A stretch of 64,000 nucleotides of DNA from Ardenticatenaceae bacterium (GCA_020634455.1 JACKBQ010000002.1:1364001-1428000); one strand, 5' to 3'. Shown: positions 43,917 to 53,876, numbered from the stretch's first letter. Notes: generated by a model not told the origin, from the letters alone. Made by a program: numbers and translations.

Positions 43917-44141
43917 CCTTCTCCCATCCAGACTATACTGTCGGCTCTGGAATTCCACCAGATCAACCATTTTCGGTAATCAGTAATCGGTATTCAGTAA
44001 TCAGTTTTTTACCGATTACCGATAACTGTTTACCGATTACTGAACCTGGTTCGCGGGCTTGGCCTGCGCAGGCCTCACCGCCGGTCGGGAATTGGTGCAA
44101 ATTTTGCATTGCAAGGTTTGCACCGCACCCTGCCCCGAAGG
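43917..44141 (-). ncRNA. FMN riboswitch (RFN element) of the ribXYZ operon
   Basis: On the minus strand the conserved blocks occur in order: CCTTCGGGGCAGGGTG, then AATTCCCGACCGGCGGT, CCCGCGA, GATCTGGTGGAATTCCAGAGCCGAC, AGTATAGTCTGGATGGGAGAAGG. These form the six-helix FMN aptamer. A ~70-base inverted short-tandem repeat (43974-44043) occupies the variable arm. A terminator follows at 43846-43872. FMN binding would stop transcription of the downstream ABC importer. Confidence 0.95.
43974..44043. repeat. Inverted short-tandem repeat (GTAATCGG type) inside the FMN riboswitch
   Basis: Left arm: CGGTAATCAGTAATCGGTATTCAGTAATCAGT; right arm: ACCGATTACCGATAACTGTTTACCGATTACTGAA. Perfectly complementary stretches fold into one long hairpin placed on the variable helix of the aptamer, so the conserved core is kept. 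Confidence 0.88.
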
Positions 44142-44219
44142 TTCAATATTTTATTATGGGTTTGATTATACAAATCCAGCAGGTGGCGTCAATCTGGTAC
44201 GATAAACGCTAACTCAATC

Positions 44220-46937
44220 TCAATTTCCCACGACGTTGAGCGGCACGGGAAGCACAAACGCATCACGGCCGTTTTCCAAAACAAGCCGCTCCCCTGTAGC
44301 CGGATCATATAGCCCCACGATGATTTGTCCCTCACCCGTGAAGCTCATTTCTCGCCAGTGCAGTTGGTGGGCATCCTGAATGTACTCGCCTTCAACCCAG
44401 CCAGTGGTGGGGCGGAAGCCACTGTCTGGTGGAGCGTCATGCTGGGCTACCAAACGGCCGTCTTCAACCGCCAGCAGCTGGGCAAATACCGTGTAACTCA
44501 CCGCCTCACCCGTGCCCAGCGCCTGCCAGTACAGCGTCAGCGGGATGGGTTGGCCTCCGGGTACGCTTGCCGCTGGCGGGTCTACCCCCACCAGCCGGGC
44601 CACCTCGCCAAAAGTTACGTCCAGTGGCACCTGCGGCGTCGGCGGCACAAAACTACGCGCATCCACAACAATTTCCACCTCACCCAGCGGGACGCTGCGG
44701 TCGCCAAACTCCACAAAAAGCGTGGCCGGACCAGAAACGGCCGTTGGCGGCACGGTCAACAAACGCTGCTCATAAATGAACTCACCCGGTCGCCATAAAT
44801 TGGTGGGATACTGGTTTTGGGCAGGGGCATTGGCATCAGCTACCAGCGTTTGGCCAGCTTGCCGCAGCACAAAAGCGGGGCGCACATCGGGCAGCGGCTG
44901 GCTGCTTTGCCAACCCAGCTCCAGCTCTAAATTTTGGCCAGGGCGCAATACGGAATTGCCCAGTAAAGCGTGGGTTAACTGCAACCCATCGGCCAACTGG
45001 ATGGGTTCTGGCAGCGGCAGATAAGGATGCTCCACGCCGTAAACGTGAGCCTGATTGGGCAACGGCCGTTCCACCCGCACCTGCCCCAGTACCACATTTT
45101 GCCCTTGGGGCGCGCCCGCCTCGTCTATCAAATCCAACGTCTGCACCTCGCCCTGAAATATGTAAACGCGCAGATTCACATCATAATCCAGCGGTGCGGT
45201 GCCGTAGCGGAACGGCACAAAATGGTACGTTGTCACAATTTCGCCCACTTCCCAGCGATTGGTGGGACGGCCGTTTGCCGCCACCAACTGTTCATCCCGA
45301 CTTGCTACCTCCAGCCCCGTGCCGTCCGTCACGTCCAGAACGATGGCGTAATTGTGCGTCACTGGGGCCAACAACTGCCATTGCAGGGCCACCGTCACGC
45401 CGTCGGCGGAAGTTGCCGTCGGGCCAACCCAACTGCCCAGGAAGGCGACGTCGCCGAAACGGCCGTGCTGCATCCCCAACTCCGGCTCATTTATGCGCCC
45501 ATCCAGCCGGTACTGGCTCAAAATCAAATCATCCACCCGCCAGCGCTGCATCAGATTGCCTGCACTTTCCAAAGCAAAGGGCACCACGCCCTGAAAATCG
45601 TAAAAATTGTCGGCGTAATCCAGGGTGTAGACGTGCGCCGCGCCGTTGGTCCAGGCGGCTAAATCGGGCCAGAGCTGCGCCTGGTCAAAGGCATCCACCA
45701 TCTGGATGGGCGTGTCGCCGTGGTACACAAACAGCAGGCTCCAGTCGGTGCGCGGAATCAAAATCAGGTCCGATGGCGCGGCTTCGGCGTTCAAAATGGC
45801 GGCGATTTGGCGGAGGTCGTCTTTGGCAAAGGCGGGATCAAAAAAGTAATGCTGCAACCCCCAGCCAGAGAGCCAAAAGAAGATAACGGCCGTTGCCAAT
45901 CGCAGCAAATTCCCCACCCGGGAGGCTGTCGGCGTGAGCAAATACGCCAGCAGCAGCACCAACCCGTAGGCAAACATACCGATGTAGCGCGGGTGGGAAA
46001 ACGAGCGACCAAACCAGAGCAGCAGCCCCAAAAACAGCGGTCCTAGCCAGATAGCCAGCAGCCACGTTCCCCACCGATTTTGCCGCTGCAAATTGGTCAA
46101 CACCAGCAACAGCGCCAGCAGCACAATCAGCCCGATGGCTGCAAACTGCACGCCAGCAACATCAAAAACGTTCACCAGCCCGGAGAGATGAAAGCCCCAC
46201 ACCTGCGGCAGCACAAACGACCAGGACGGCCGTTCCGTCACAAAACCAGCCAACTGCGCCTCTGCCTGCACCGCTGGCCAGTTCAGCAATACGCCAATGG
46301 CCCAGGGCAGGCTGGCCAACGCTACACCGAGCTGCACCTTGAACCAGGGCCAAAATCGCGACGTCTGCCAAAATTTGACCAGCAGCCAGCCATTCACAAA
46401 AACAAGCAAAAAAAGCGAGTTGTAATGCAGATGCAGCGCCAGCCATTCCGCGAGGCCAAGCGCCAGCCAGGTGCGGCGGGTTGGCTGTTCTAGCGTTACG
46501 CGGTGAGCCAGCAGCAAAATCCAGAGGTAGGCGAGCGGCAAAAAGGCGTAGACGCGCACTTCCTGGGCGTACACCACCGACAGAGAGAATACGGCCGTAA
46601 CCACCATGCCGATAACGGCCGTTCGCCGCCCAAACCAATCCCGCAGAAGCGCGTACACCAGCGCTACCTGCAAAAAGCTGGCCAACGCCGAAAAATAGCG
46701 GGCGGCAAACGGCGTCGTGCCGGTCAGCGCCACCCAAATTTTGAGCAGAAAAAAGTAGAGTGGTGGATGAATGTTGGCCGCCCGATTGGCAATAATTTCG
46801 GCAAAGCTGGACGTGGCCAGATGCAGGCTAATTCCCTCATCCCACCACAAGCTTTGGCCATCCAGCAAAAAAATCCGCAGCCAAAACGTTGGCAGCAAAA
46901 TCAATAGCAGCAAGAGCAGCCGTTGCAATTTGCTCAT
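44220..46937 (-). CDS. Large GT39-like membrane glycosyltransferase with C-terminal beta domains
   Basis: 905 residues. The N-terminal ~470 residues form about 11-12 transmembrane helices. The first outside loop has WWDEGISLHLATSSF, and then NIHPPLYFFLLKIW, which fits GT-C enzymes of the ArnT/PMT group that use polyprenyl-phosphate sugars (the D/E pair is catalytic). The C-terminal ~430 residues are soluble, with repeated beta-sandwich segments (ADGVTVALQWQLLAPVTHNYAI, GGQPIPLTLYWQALGTGEAVSYTVFAQL). They resemble each other and the tails of the two other large enzymes in this window. The start overlaps the next gene's stop by four bases. The acceptor, a protein or a glycolipid, is unknown. 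Confidence 0.85.
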   Translation of the reverse strand: MSKLQRLLLLLLILLPTFWLRIFLLDGQSLWWDEGISLHLATSSFAEIIANRAANIHPPLYFFLLKIWVALTGTTPFAARYFSALASFLQVALVYALLRDWFGRRTAVIGMVVTAVFSLSVVYAQEVRVYAFLPLAYLWILLLAHRVTLEQPTRRTWLALGLAEWLALHLHYNSLFLLVFVNGWLLVKFWQTSRFWPWFKVQLGVALASLPWAIGVLLNWPAVQAEAQLAGFVTERPSWSFVLPQVWGFHLSGLVNVFDVAGVQFAAIGLIVLLALLLVLTNLQRQNRWGTWLLAIWLGPLFLGLLLWFGRSFSHPRYIGMFAYGLVLLLAYLLTPTASRVGNLLRLATAVIFFWLSGWGLQHYFFDPAFAKDDLRQIAAILNAEAAPSDLILIPRTDWSLLFVYHGDTPIQMVDAFDQAQLWPDLAAWTNGAAHVYTLDYADNFYDFQGVVPFALESAGNLMQRWRVDDLILSQYRLDGRINEPELGMQHGRFGDVAFLGSWVGPTATSADGVTVALQWQLLAPVTHNYAIVLDVTDGTGLEVASRDEQLVAANGRPTNRWEVGEIVTTYHFVPFRYGTAPLDYDVNLRVYIFQGEVQTLDLIDEAGAPQGQNVVLGQVRVERPLPNQAHVYGVEHPYLPLPEPIQLADGLQLTHALLGNSVLRPGQNLELELGWQSSQPLPDVRPAFVLRQAGQTLVADANAPAQNQYPTNLWRPGEFIYEQRLLTVPPTAVSGPATLFVEFGDRSVPLGEVEIVVDARSFVPPTPQVPLDVTFGEVARLVGVDPPAASVPGGQPIPLTLYWQALGTGEAVSYTVFAQLLAVEDGRLVAQHDAPPDSGFRPTTGWVEGEYIQDAHQLHWREMSFTGEGQIIVGLYDPATGERLVLENGRDAFVLPVPLNVVGN

Positions 46938-49876
46938 CGCGCCACCTCCAGCGGCAGCGGCAATACAAACTGGTCGCCCAGCGCCGCGCCATCTTCGGCG
47001 GTGATGGGCAGGCGCAGGCCGTTGGCAGCAGCATAAAGCCCCAGCACGATTTGGTAGGTGCCCAACGGGGCATCCTGCGGCAGCTCGATGGCGTATTCGT
47101 CAATGATCACCTGCCCATCGGCCCAAGTGCTGCTGGGCAGGCCGCCCGGCCACTGGTCGCCCTGCTGCACAATTTGCCCATCTGGCCCCACCAGATGCAC
47201 AAATGTGGAGAAGATTTCGCTCGGTTGGCGGTCAACTTGCCAATACAAGGTGAGCTGGGCGGAACCACCTGGTGCAGCAGTTGGCGTCTGCAAATCGTAC
47301 CCGCGCAAGCTCGCCAAATCGCCAAAGCGTAGCCAAACGGGTTGGCCGACATCGTCCGGCAGGCTTAATAGGCGGTCTGGCGAAACCACTTCAATCGGGC
47401 CTAAATTGACGGGAGCGGCGGTGTCTGTCAACAGGTCTACGCGCAAATCGTAACTTCCTGCGGCCAAATCTGCCGGAACGGGCACGCGGTATTTTTCATG
47501 AATCACCTGGCCAGCCTGCCAAAAATCAGATTCAAAGCGGCTCAAAGGGAGCGTTATCAGGGATATCTCATCCGCCCAAAATTGAAGTTGTAAATTGGCG
47601 GGCAGAACGGCCGTTCCTTGCCAAAATAAATCTACAGTAAAGCTGCTGGCAGTTAGAACATTTTCTGGCAACAAATTTTGCTGCAAAAACAGCAAATCCC
47701 CGCCTAGCAATGGTTTTGGCTGCGTGGTTCGCATTAGCGGCTCCGTTTGAAAAAGAGGTGGCGGGGTTAAATTGAGTACGGCGATAGTCTGGGTGACGCC
47801 TGCGAAACGGCCGTCTGCCCCCGCCACCGGAAGCTGCGCCCCACCCTCCTCCGCAAACAAAGAAAGCTCTACGCGGTACTGCGCCGGTGGCAAACCGGGC
47901 GGCAATGCCAGCGAATAGCGCCAACTTGCTTGCTCATCCAAGGACCAGTTTTCTGGGTAAAAGTAGGTTTCGTTCAGCAGCGGCAATTCTAGTTGTGACC
48001 ACAGCTGGTTGTTTTCATCCAGCAAGCGGAGTTGGACGTTGAAACGGCCGTTCGTCGGCTGCACTAACTGCCAGTCTGTATAAACATCGAGGTTATCCTG
48101 GTCTACGGCCGTTCCCGCTGCCACCAATTCAATCTGCCCACCAAACTGGCTGTTTTGCGTCTGCCAGGCAATTTCCGGCTTCACAGGGTTGTCTACGCGA
48201 AAAACCCACGCCTGATCCTGACCATCGTAGCGAATGGTGTGCAGCAAGGTCTGGCCGGATCGCAAATGCTGCGGGCCGAATGCCGCATCCTGATAACCCG
48301 TCAAAGTTTCCACCACGTAATCGGCCGTTTGCCAGTTGTCGCCATCGCGCAAGATGGTTTTGCCAGGGAAAAAGGGGGCAAAGGCGGGGCCGATACCGGC
48401 AACGGCCGTTTTCTCCGCCGCATCGGGTTGTTCTGCCAGCCATTGGGCCGCTGCGCTCACCGCCTCGCCCCAACCTATTGGCATGACGTATTTGGCAGTT
48501 TGCGTGCCGCCAACGAGTGGGTTGTAGGCGTTGAGCAGGGTGGGAACGGCCGTTGCCAAATAAATCAGAGCCACTAACACCCCACTTACCGAAATTGGTT
48601 TTGTCCAGGACGGCCGTTTTTGCAGAAGATGGTTCCAGCCCAACGCCCCAACAAAAAAGAGCAGCGGCAGCGCGGGCAGCAGGTAGCGGTCATATTTTTT
48701 AGTAGCCAGGGTGAGTATAAAAATGAAAAAAATGGGCCAGAAGATGACGATGAGGGGGAACGGCCGTTGCCACCATTTTTTGGCCCGTTTTTGCCAGCCA
48801 AACCAGCCTGCCAGCAACAGTCCCGCAAAAACCAGCGGATTTAGCCGAAACAGCAGCGCCAGCGGGTAAAAAAGCACCCCGTGCGTTTGGCTGACCACGC
48901 CCATGAAAAAGGTCGGCGGCAGCACCTCCTCTGTTTCATGAAAAATGGTACCAATGATGGTTTGGTAACTCCCCACGGGATTGACCCACAGGGCGGGCAA
49001 GAGAATAAATTGAATTGCCACCATCGCCACCAGCCAAACCAGCCCAAGCATGATTATTTGTCGCCAATGACCGCGCCACGCCACAATTGCCCCGCCAAAA
49101 ACCAGCGCCACAAACGGCAGCAGCGTCAGGCCCGACGATTTGGCTAAAATGGCACACCCGGCGGCGGCACCAGAAACGGCCGTAATTGCAAATGGGACGC
49201 GGATGGACGCGGATGAACGCGGATTTTTAGTCGCTTTTTCTCTGTGCCCCCCGCGTTCTCTGCGGTAAATTTCTGCAAACTGGGTGAACGCAACAGCCAA
49301 GGCCAGCAGCGAAATGGTGGTGAAGGTGGTCATTAAGCCATCCACATGCAGCAAGCCAGAAAGTCCCGCCACAAATGGGTCTAGCGCCAGCAAGCCAACA
49401 GCCACCGCTGCAGGCCAATCACTCACCAGCCGCCGCCCCAGCCAAAAGACGGCCACCAAGCCCAAACTGTTGGCCAGCGCCACGGCAATGCGGCCTGCGC
49501 TTAAAAAGGTAGCTAATTGGGGGAAAGCGGCCGTATTTTCCGGGGCCAGCCAGGCAAGGTGGGTGATCCATTGGTACGTTGTGATGTCAGACGGCCGTAA
49601 CCACACCTGCACCTGAATCCCCAACGCCCCTAACCAGGTGGTCAACACGCCTGGATGCCCCGTCGTCAGCGTATCAGCCCAGGCCTCCCGCCCCATCGCC
49701 TGGTGAAAAATCACCGATCGATGCACCCAATTAAGTTCATCGGGCGTAATGTAGTTGCCCAATGCGGCCAGCCGAGGCAATAAGGCTGCCACAAAAAGGA
49801 GCAAGGTCACTATTGTAAGCTGTGGGGTGGAAAACGGCCGTTGCCGCCGCAAAAACACGCTCATCAGCATAATCAT
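46934..49876 (-). CDS. Large GT39-like membrane glycosyltransferase, second copy
   Basis: 980 residues. It has the GT-C layout: the first loop has YITPDELNWVHRSVIF and a later AWADTLTTGHPGVLTTWLGALG, with about 11 further helices to ~480. Then comes a soluble tail with LYWQVDRQPSEIFSTFVHLVGPDGQIVQ and similar beta repeats. Residues about 203-229 (RRERGGHREK and NPRSSASIRV) are encoded by two short-repeat families at 49190-49268 that also occur between genes elsewhere; they lie in a hydrophilic loop after a helix. The downstream enzyme overlaps by four bases, so the two are co-expressed. Confidence 0.85.
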   Translation of the reverse strand: MIMLMSVFLRRQRPFSTPQLTIVTLLLFVAALLPRLAALGNYITPDELNWVHRSVIFHQAMGREAWADTLTTGHPGVLTTWLGALGIQVQVWLRPSDITTYQWITHLAWLAPENTAAFPQLATFLSAGRIAVALANSLGLVAVFWLGRRLVSDWPAAVAVGLLALDPFVAGLSGLLHVDGLMTTFTTISLLALAVAFTQFAEIYRRERGGHREKATKNPRSSASIRVPFAITAVSGAAAGCAILAKSSGLTLLPFVALVFGGAIVAWRGHWRQIIMLGLVWLVAMVAIQFILLPALWVNPVGSYQTIIGTIFHETEEVLPPTFFMGVVSQTHGVLFYPLALLFRLNPLVFAGLLLAGWFGWQKRAKKWWQRPFPLIVIFWPIFFIFILTLATKKYDRYLLPALPLLFFVGALGWNHLLQKRPSWTKPISVSGVLVALIYLATAVPTLLNAYNPLVGGTQTAKYVMPIGWGEAVSAAAQWLAEQPDAAEKTAVAGIGPAFAPFFPGKTILRDGDNWQTADYVVETLTGYQDAAFGPQHLRSGQTLLHTIRYDGQDQAWVFRVDNPVKPEIAWQTQNSQFGGQIELVAAGTAVDQDNLDVYTDWQLVQPTNGRFNVQLRLLDENNQLWSQLELPLLNETYFYPENWSLDEQASWRYSLALPPGLPPAQYRVELSLFAEEGGAQLPVAGADGRFAGVTQTIAVLNLTPPPLFQTEPLMRTTQPKPLLGGDLLFLQQNLLPENVLTASSFTVDLFWQGTAVLPANLQLQFWADEISLITLPLSRFESDFWQAGQVIHEKYRVPVPADLAAGSYDLRVDLLTDTAAPVNLGPIEVVSPDRLLSLPDDVGQPVWLRFGDLASLRGYDLQTPTAAPGGSAQLTLYWQVDRQPSEIFSTFVHLVGPDGQIVQQGDQWPGGLPSSTWADGQVIIDEYAIELPQDAPLGTYQIVLGLYAAANGLRLPITAEDGAALGDQFVLPLPLEVAR
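49190..49268 (-). repeat. Repeats in frame inside a glycosyltransferase gene
   Basis: The plus strand reads ATGGGACGCGGATGGACGCGG, then GGATGAACGCGGATTTTTAG, then TTTCTCTGTGCCCCCCGCG and TTCTCTGCGG. These are GGACGCGGAT units followed by CACAGAG/CGCAGAG-type units. They add about 26 residues to the protein without breaking the frame. Confidence 0.75.
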
Positions 49877-50019
49877 AACGCAAAGATAGCCGACTGAATA
49901 CTTATATTCTTTTCAGCAGGCAAGCAACATTCGGGCAAGAAAATTGCAGCCACCCAAAAAGAACAGCGCAATCAGCATCAATACACCATATGAACATCAT
50001 TAACAGGAGTGCCGTTATA

Positions 50020-50047
50020 TTGCCAGCAACATTAAACTCAGTATAAT
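50020..50047 (+). promoter_or_regulatory. Sigma-70 promoter of the S1-domain gene
   Basis: TTGCCA at 50020-50025, 16-base spacer, TATAAT at 50042-50047. The start site would be near 50054, giving a ~40-base leader before the TTG start at 50094. Confidence 0.75.
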
Positions 50048-50093
50048 CGGTAAAAATGCCCAAGCGGTAAATTGAAAGTGAGGATGAAGAGTT

Positions 50094-51245
50094 TTGAGTG
50101 ACAATGTAGCGAATGTAGCAGGGGGCGAACAAGGCCACCCAATGGAATTTCTTCTGGCAGAAGAGTTAAACTTACCCAAAATTGGTGAAACCCGGCAAGG
50201 ATGGGTAATTGAGCATAGAAACAACGCCATCTTGATTGACATCGGTGCCAAATCAGAAGGGGTCATTTCAGGTCAGGAACTGCAAACAATGGATGACGAT
50301 ACCCGCGAGCTATTAGCCGTTGGTAATGAAGTGTCCGTTTATGTTGTCAATACCGAGGACCAACATGGCAATGTTGTTGTTTCATATGCTAAGGCAGCAG
50401 AAGAGCTAGACTGGAACAAAGCAGAAGAGCTTCTCGCCTCGCAAGATGTTTACAAAAGCAAAGTTATTGGCCAGAACAAAGGCGGTCTTTTGGTCAAACT
50501 GGGGCAGTTACGTGGCTTTGTACCCAATTCCCAAATTAGCCGTCGGCGCAGTCATGATAACAACCAGAAAAACAAAGTAGCCAACAACGCCATTCAGACC
50601 AAAGTCATTGAGGTGGATCGTAAGAGAGGCCGGTTAATCTTATCTGAACGAGCCGCAGAAAAAGAAGCGCGACAAGCAAAGCGGGCTGAAATTCTTAACA
50701 AACTCAACGAAGGTGACATCCTCAAGGGACGTGTCATAAATCTGGCTGACTTTGGCGCTTTTGTTGATGTAGGCGGCGTAGAAGGTCTGGTTCATTTATC
50801 AGAACTGAGCTGGAAAAGAGTCAATGCCCCAGCTGATATTCTGGAAGTTGGTCAGGAAGTAGAAGTTTACGTTTTAAGTATTGACCAGGAACGTGAACGA
50901 CTGGCCTTGAGCCTGAAGCGGTTAGAAGCAGACCCCTGGACCATTATTGACGAGTATTATCATGTTGGGCAATTACTAGAAGCCAACATCACCAAATTAA
51001 CAAAATATGGGGCATTTGCTCGACTAGATGATGATTACGCATTGGAAGGGTTGATCCATATCTCAGAATTGTCTGAGAATCATGTCAATCACCCCAGAGA
51101 TGTAGTACAACCATCACAAACTGTAACCGTCCGCATTATTCGTGTGGACAAAGACCAGCGACAGTTGGGCTTAAGTATAAAACAAGTTGTTTCTGACAAA
51201 TTCGTCGAAGCAGATTTGGAAAAATTAACAACTATCCAAGATTAG
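50094..51245 (+). CDS. rpsA: S1 RNA-binding-domain protein (ribosomal protein S1-like)
   Basis: 383 residues. The start is taken as TTG at 50094 with GAGG and GAAGAG upstream; an ATG 16 codons later is the alternative. Four S1 domains are visible, beginning near GETRQGWVIEHRNNAILIDIGAKSEGVI, YKSKVIGQNKGGLLVKLGQLRGFVP, GDILKGRVINLADFGAFVDVGGVEGLVHLSEL and GQLLEANITKLTKYGAFARLDDDYALEGLIHISEL. Four-domain S1 proteins of this length are usual in Gram-positives, cyanobacteria and Chloroflexota. It helps in translation initiation. Good promoter; clpC lies 112 bases downstream. Confidence 0.9.
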   Translation: MSDNVANVAGGEQGHPMEFLLAEELNLPKIGETRQGWVIEHRNNAILIDIGAKSEGVISGQELQTMDDDTRELLAVGNEVSVYVVNTEDQHGNVVVSYAKAAEELDWNKAEELLASQDVYKSKVIGQNKGGLLVKLGQLRGFVPNSQISRRRSHDNNQKNKVANNAIQTKVIEVDRKRGRLILSERAAEKEARQAKRAEILNKLNEGDILKGRVINLADFGAFVDVGGVEGLVHLSELSWKRVNAPADILEVGQEVEVYVLSIDQERERLALSLKRLEADPWTIIDEYYHVGQLLEANITKLTKYGAFARLDDDYALEGLIHISELSENHVNHPRDVVQPSQTVTVRIIRVDKDQRQLGLSIKQVVSDKFVEADLEKLTTIQD

Positions 51246-51357
51246 TTTGGAAGGGTGGGGAGCCGCGATCTTTTGCGGAAACGGCCGTAGCCACTAACAC
51301 TGGAAAGTTGTTCACCCAATCTGGATTCGCGAATAGCAAGAACCGAGGTGAGCACGG

Positions 51358-53853
51358 GTGAACTCTAAAAATTGGGAACGTTTTACGCAACGCGCCAGAC
51401 GCGTTCTAAGTTTAGCTCAAGAAGAAGCTGAACGACTGAATCATAATTATATCGGTAGTGAGCATGTGCTAATTGGCTTACTGCGTGAAGAAGGCGGTGT
51501 TGCTGGGAGGGTGCTCCGTGAGCTTGGTCTAGACGCTGTGCGCGTGCAGGCAATGGTTGAAAGGTTGTCTGGAGGTCCAGGAACCCGAACCCCCTTCACA
51601 AAGATTGAACTTTCCCCAAGCACAAAGCGCGTGTTGGAACTTGCGGTTGAAGAAGCACGCCGTATGGGTCAGCATTACATCAGCACAGAGCATCTGTTGC
51701 TTGGTCTGGCCCGACAAAATGAAGGGCTTGCCATTGACGTATTGCGCAAGTTTGGCATTAGCGCAGAGCAAATCCGGCGGCAAACACGCCGAATGCTGCG
51801 TGAAAGCCCGGTTACCACTAGCGAAACCAGTAGCACTACCTCACGCCGCCCTGCTAAAAAAGAAAAGAGCAAAACGCCAATGGTTGACCAGTTGGCTACC
51901 GACCTCACTGCCTTGGCTGAAGAAAACAAGTTGGACCCCGTTATTGGTCGAAGCACAGAAATTGAGCGCGTCATCCAAATTTTGGCACGCCGCACCAAAA
52001 ACAACCCTGCCCTGATTGGCGAACCTGGCGTTGGCAAAACAGCCATCATCGAAGGGTTAGCCCAGCGAATTATTGACGGCCGTGTTCCAGACATTCTGCA
52101 CAATAAACGTGTACTCCAATTGGATGTAGGCAGCCTGGTAGCTGGCACAATGTACCGGGGTCAGTTTGAAGAACGTCTCAAGCGGGTTATCGAAGAGCTC
52201 AAATCCAGCGATGCCATTCTGTTCATAGACGAAGTTCATATGCTGGTTGGTGCTGGTTCCGCAGGCAGTTCTGTAGATGCCGCCAACATTCTGAAACCAG
52301 CTCTTGCCCGTGGCGAACTGCAAACCATCGGGGCTACTACCCTCGAAGAGTACCGCAAATATATTGAAAGTGATGCTGCTCTGGAACGTCGCTTCCAACC
52401 CATTCATGTGGATGAACCTTCGCCGGAAGAAAGCATCGAAATCCTGCATGGCATTAAAGGTGCCTACGAAAAGCATCACAATTTGTTTATTACGGAAGAG
52501 GCTATAGAAGCGGCCGTTAATCTTTCTACACGTTATGTTACAGAGCGCTTTTTGCCAGACAAAGCGATTGACCTGATTGATGAAAGCGCCTCGCGTGTTC
52601 GCATGTACCGTGTGCCACAACCGGCCGACATTCGAGAAGCGTACGATACCTTGCGTGACATTCGCACCGAACGTGCCATTGCCGAAGACGAGGGCCGCAC
52701 TGAAGATGTGATGCATCTAAACGAGCGGGAAGAAGATATTCAACGTCAGCTGGATCAGTTACGTGCTGGCAGCGCTGAGAAAGAAAAATCTGTCAGTGTA
52801 ACCGCTGAAGATATTGCCGAAGTGCTTTCTATGTGGACGGGCATTCCCATTTACCAGTTTACGCAGGAAGAATCTGCCAGGCTGCTAGAAATGGAATCCG
52901 AATTGCGCCAGCAAATTGTAGGTCAAGGTGAAGCAATCGAGGCGATTGCCAAGGCTGTGCGCCGCGCTCGTGCGGGCCTAAAAGATCCACAACGTCCAAT
53001 TGGCTCCTTCATCTTCCTTGGGCCAACAGGCGTAGGTAAAACGGAATTGACTAAAGCGCTGGCCAAGTTTCTTTTTGGCAGTGAAGATGCGCTGGTTCAG
53101 TTGGATATGTCTGAATTTATGGAACGGCACAATGTTGCCCGACTTGTTGGATCACCTCCTGGGTATGTAGGCTACGAGGATGCTGGACAATTAACCGAGG
53201 CTGTGCGCAGACGGCCGTACTCCATCGTCGTCTTTGATGAAATTGAAAAAGCGCACCCGGAAACCTTCAACATCTTGCTGCAAATTATGGAAGAAGGGCA
53301 TCTTTCTGACGCCAAAGGCCAGAAGATTAATTTCCGTAACACCATCATCATTATGACTTCCAATGTAGGCGCCGATACCATTCGTCGTGGACCAAATTTG
53401 GGCTTTGCTTTCCAGCGAGATGATGCTTTGGTTGAGCAAGAAAAGCATAAAGAAATGCGCAAAACGCTGATGGATGAACTCAAACGGCAGTTCCGCCCCG
53501 AATTCATCAATCGAGTGGACAGCATTGTGGTTTTCCGCCAGCTAAGCAAAGAAGATATACGGAAAATCGTAGATATTATCTTAGGTGAAGTAAACGAACG
53601 GCTGGTTGAGCATGAGCTTACACTTGTTGCCACCGACGCTGCCAGGGATTGGCTTGGTGAACATGGTTACGACGCCGAGTTTGGGGCACGGCCGTTACGC
53701 AGACTCATCCAAACAGAAATTGAAGATCGTTTGTCTGATGCGGTGTTAGCAGGCCGTTTTGCTAACGGGGATGCTGTCATTATTGATGTGGCTGATGGTG
53801 AAATTGTATTGAAAAATGAGGAAGAGGAAACGGCCGTTCCTACCACATCCTAA
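51358..53853 (+). CDS. clpC: ATP-dependent Clp protease ATP-binding subunit ClpC
   Basis: 831 residues; GTG start at 51358 with GAGGTGA upstream. It unfolds substrates for ClpP. Two Clp-N repeats occur at about 5-140 (RVLSLAQEEAERLNHNYIGSEHVLIGLL and the same pattern at 80). AAA-1 has Walker A GEPGVGKTA at about 221; AAA-2 has GPTGVGKTE at about 555. A short UVR-like/M-domain helix lies at about 440-475. The ClpP-binding loop is likely in the VGAD region of the second AAA domain. A terminator follows at once. Confidence 0.96.
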   Translation: MNSKNWERFTQRARRVLSLAQEEAERLNHNYIGSEHVLIGLLREEGGVAGRVLRELGLDAVRVQAMVERLSGGPGTRTPFTKIELSPSTKRVLELAVEEARRMGQHYISTEHLLLGLARQNEGLAIDVLRKFGISAEQIRRQTRRMLRESPVTTSETSSTTSRRPAKKEKSKTPMVDQLATDLTALAEENKLDPVIGRSTEIERVIQILARRTKNNPALIGEPGVGKTAIIEGLAQRIIDGRVPDILHNKRVLQLDVGSLVAGTMYRGQFEERLKRVIEELKSSDAILFIDEVHMLVGAGSAGSSVDAANILKPALARGELQTIGATTLEEYRKYIESDAALERRFQPIHVDEPSPEESIEILHGIKGAYEKHHNLFITEEAIEAAVNLSTRYVTERFLPDKAIDLIDESASRVRMYRVPQPADIREAYDTLRDIRTERAIAEDEGRTEDVMHLNEREEDIQRQLDQLRAGSAEKEKSVSVTAEDIAEVLSMWTGIPIYQFTQEESARLLEMESELRQQIVGQGEAIEAIAKAVRRARAGLKDPQRPIGSFIFLGPTGVGKTELTKALAKFLFGSEDALVQLDMSEFMERHNVARLVGSPPGYVGYEDAGQLTEAVRRRPYSIVVFDEIEKAHPETFNILLQIMEEGHLSDAKGQKINFRNTIIIMTSNVGADTIRRGPNLGFAFQRDDALVEQEKHKEMRKTLMDELKRQFRPEFINRVDSIVVFRQLSKEDIRKIVDIILGEVNERLVEHELTLVATDAARDWLGEHGYDAEFGARPLRRLIQTEIEDRLSDAVLAGRFANGDAVIIDVADGEIVLKNEEEETAVPTTS

Positions 53854-53876
53854 ATTCTCTAAATAAATGATAAACA

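Noticed and set aside
43691..43966. N-terminal extension of ribX
   Set aside because: This stretch is riboswitch leader with an attenuator hairpin; the ATG at 43690 has AGAGGA upstream.
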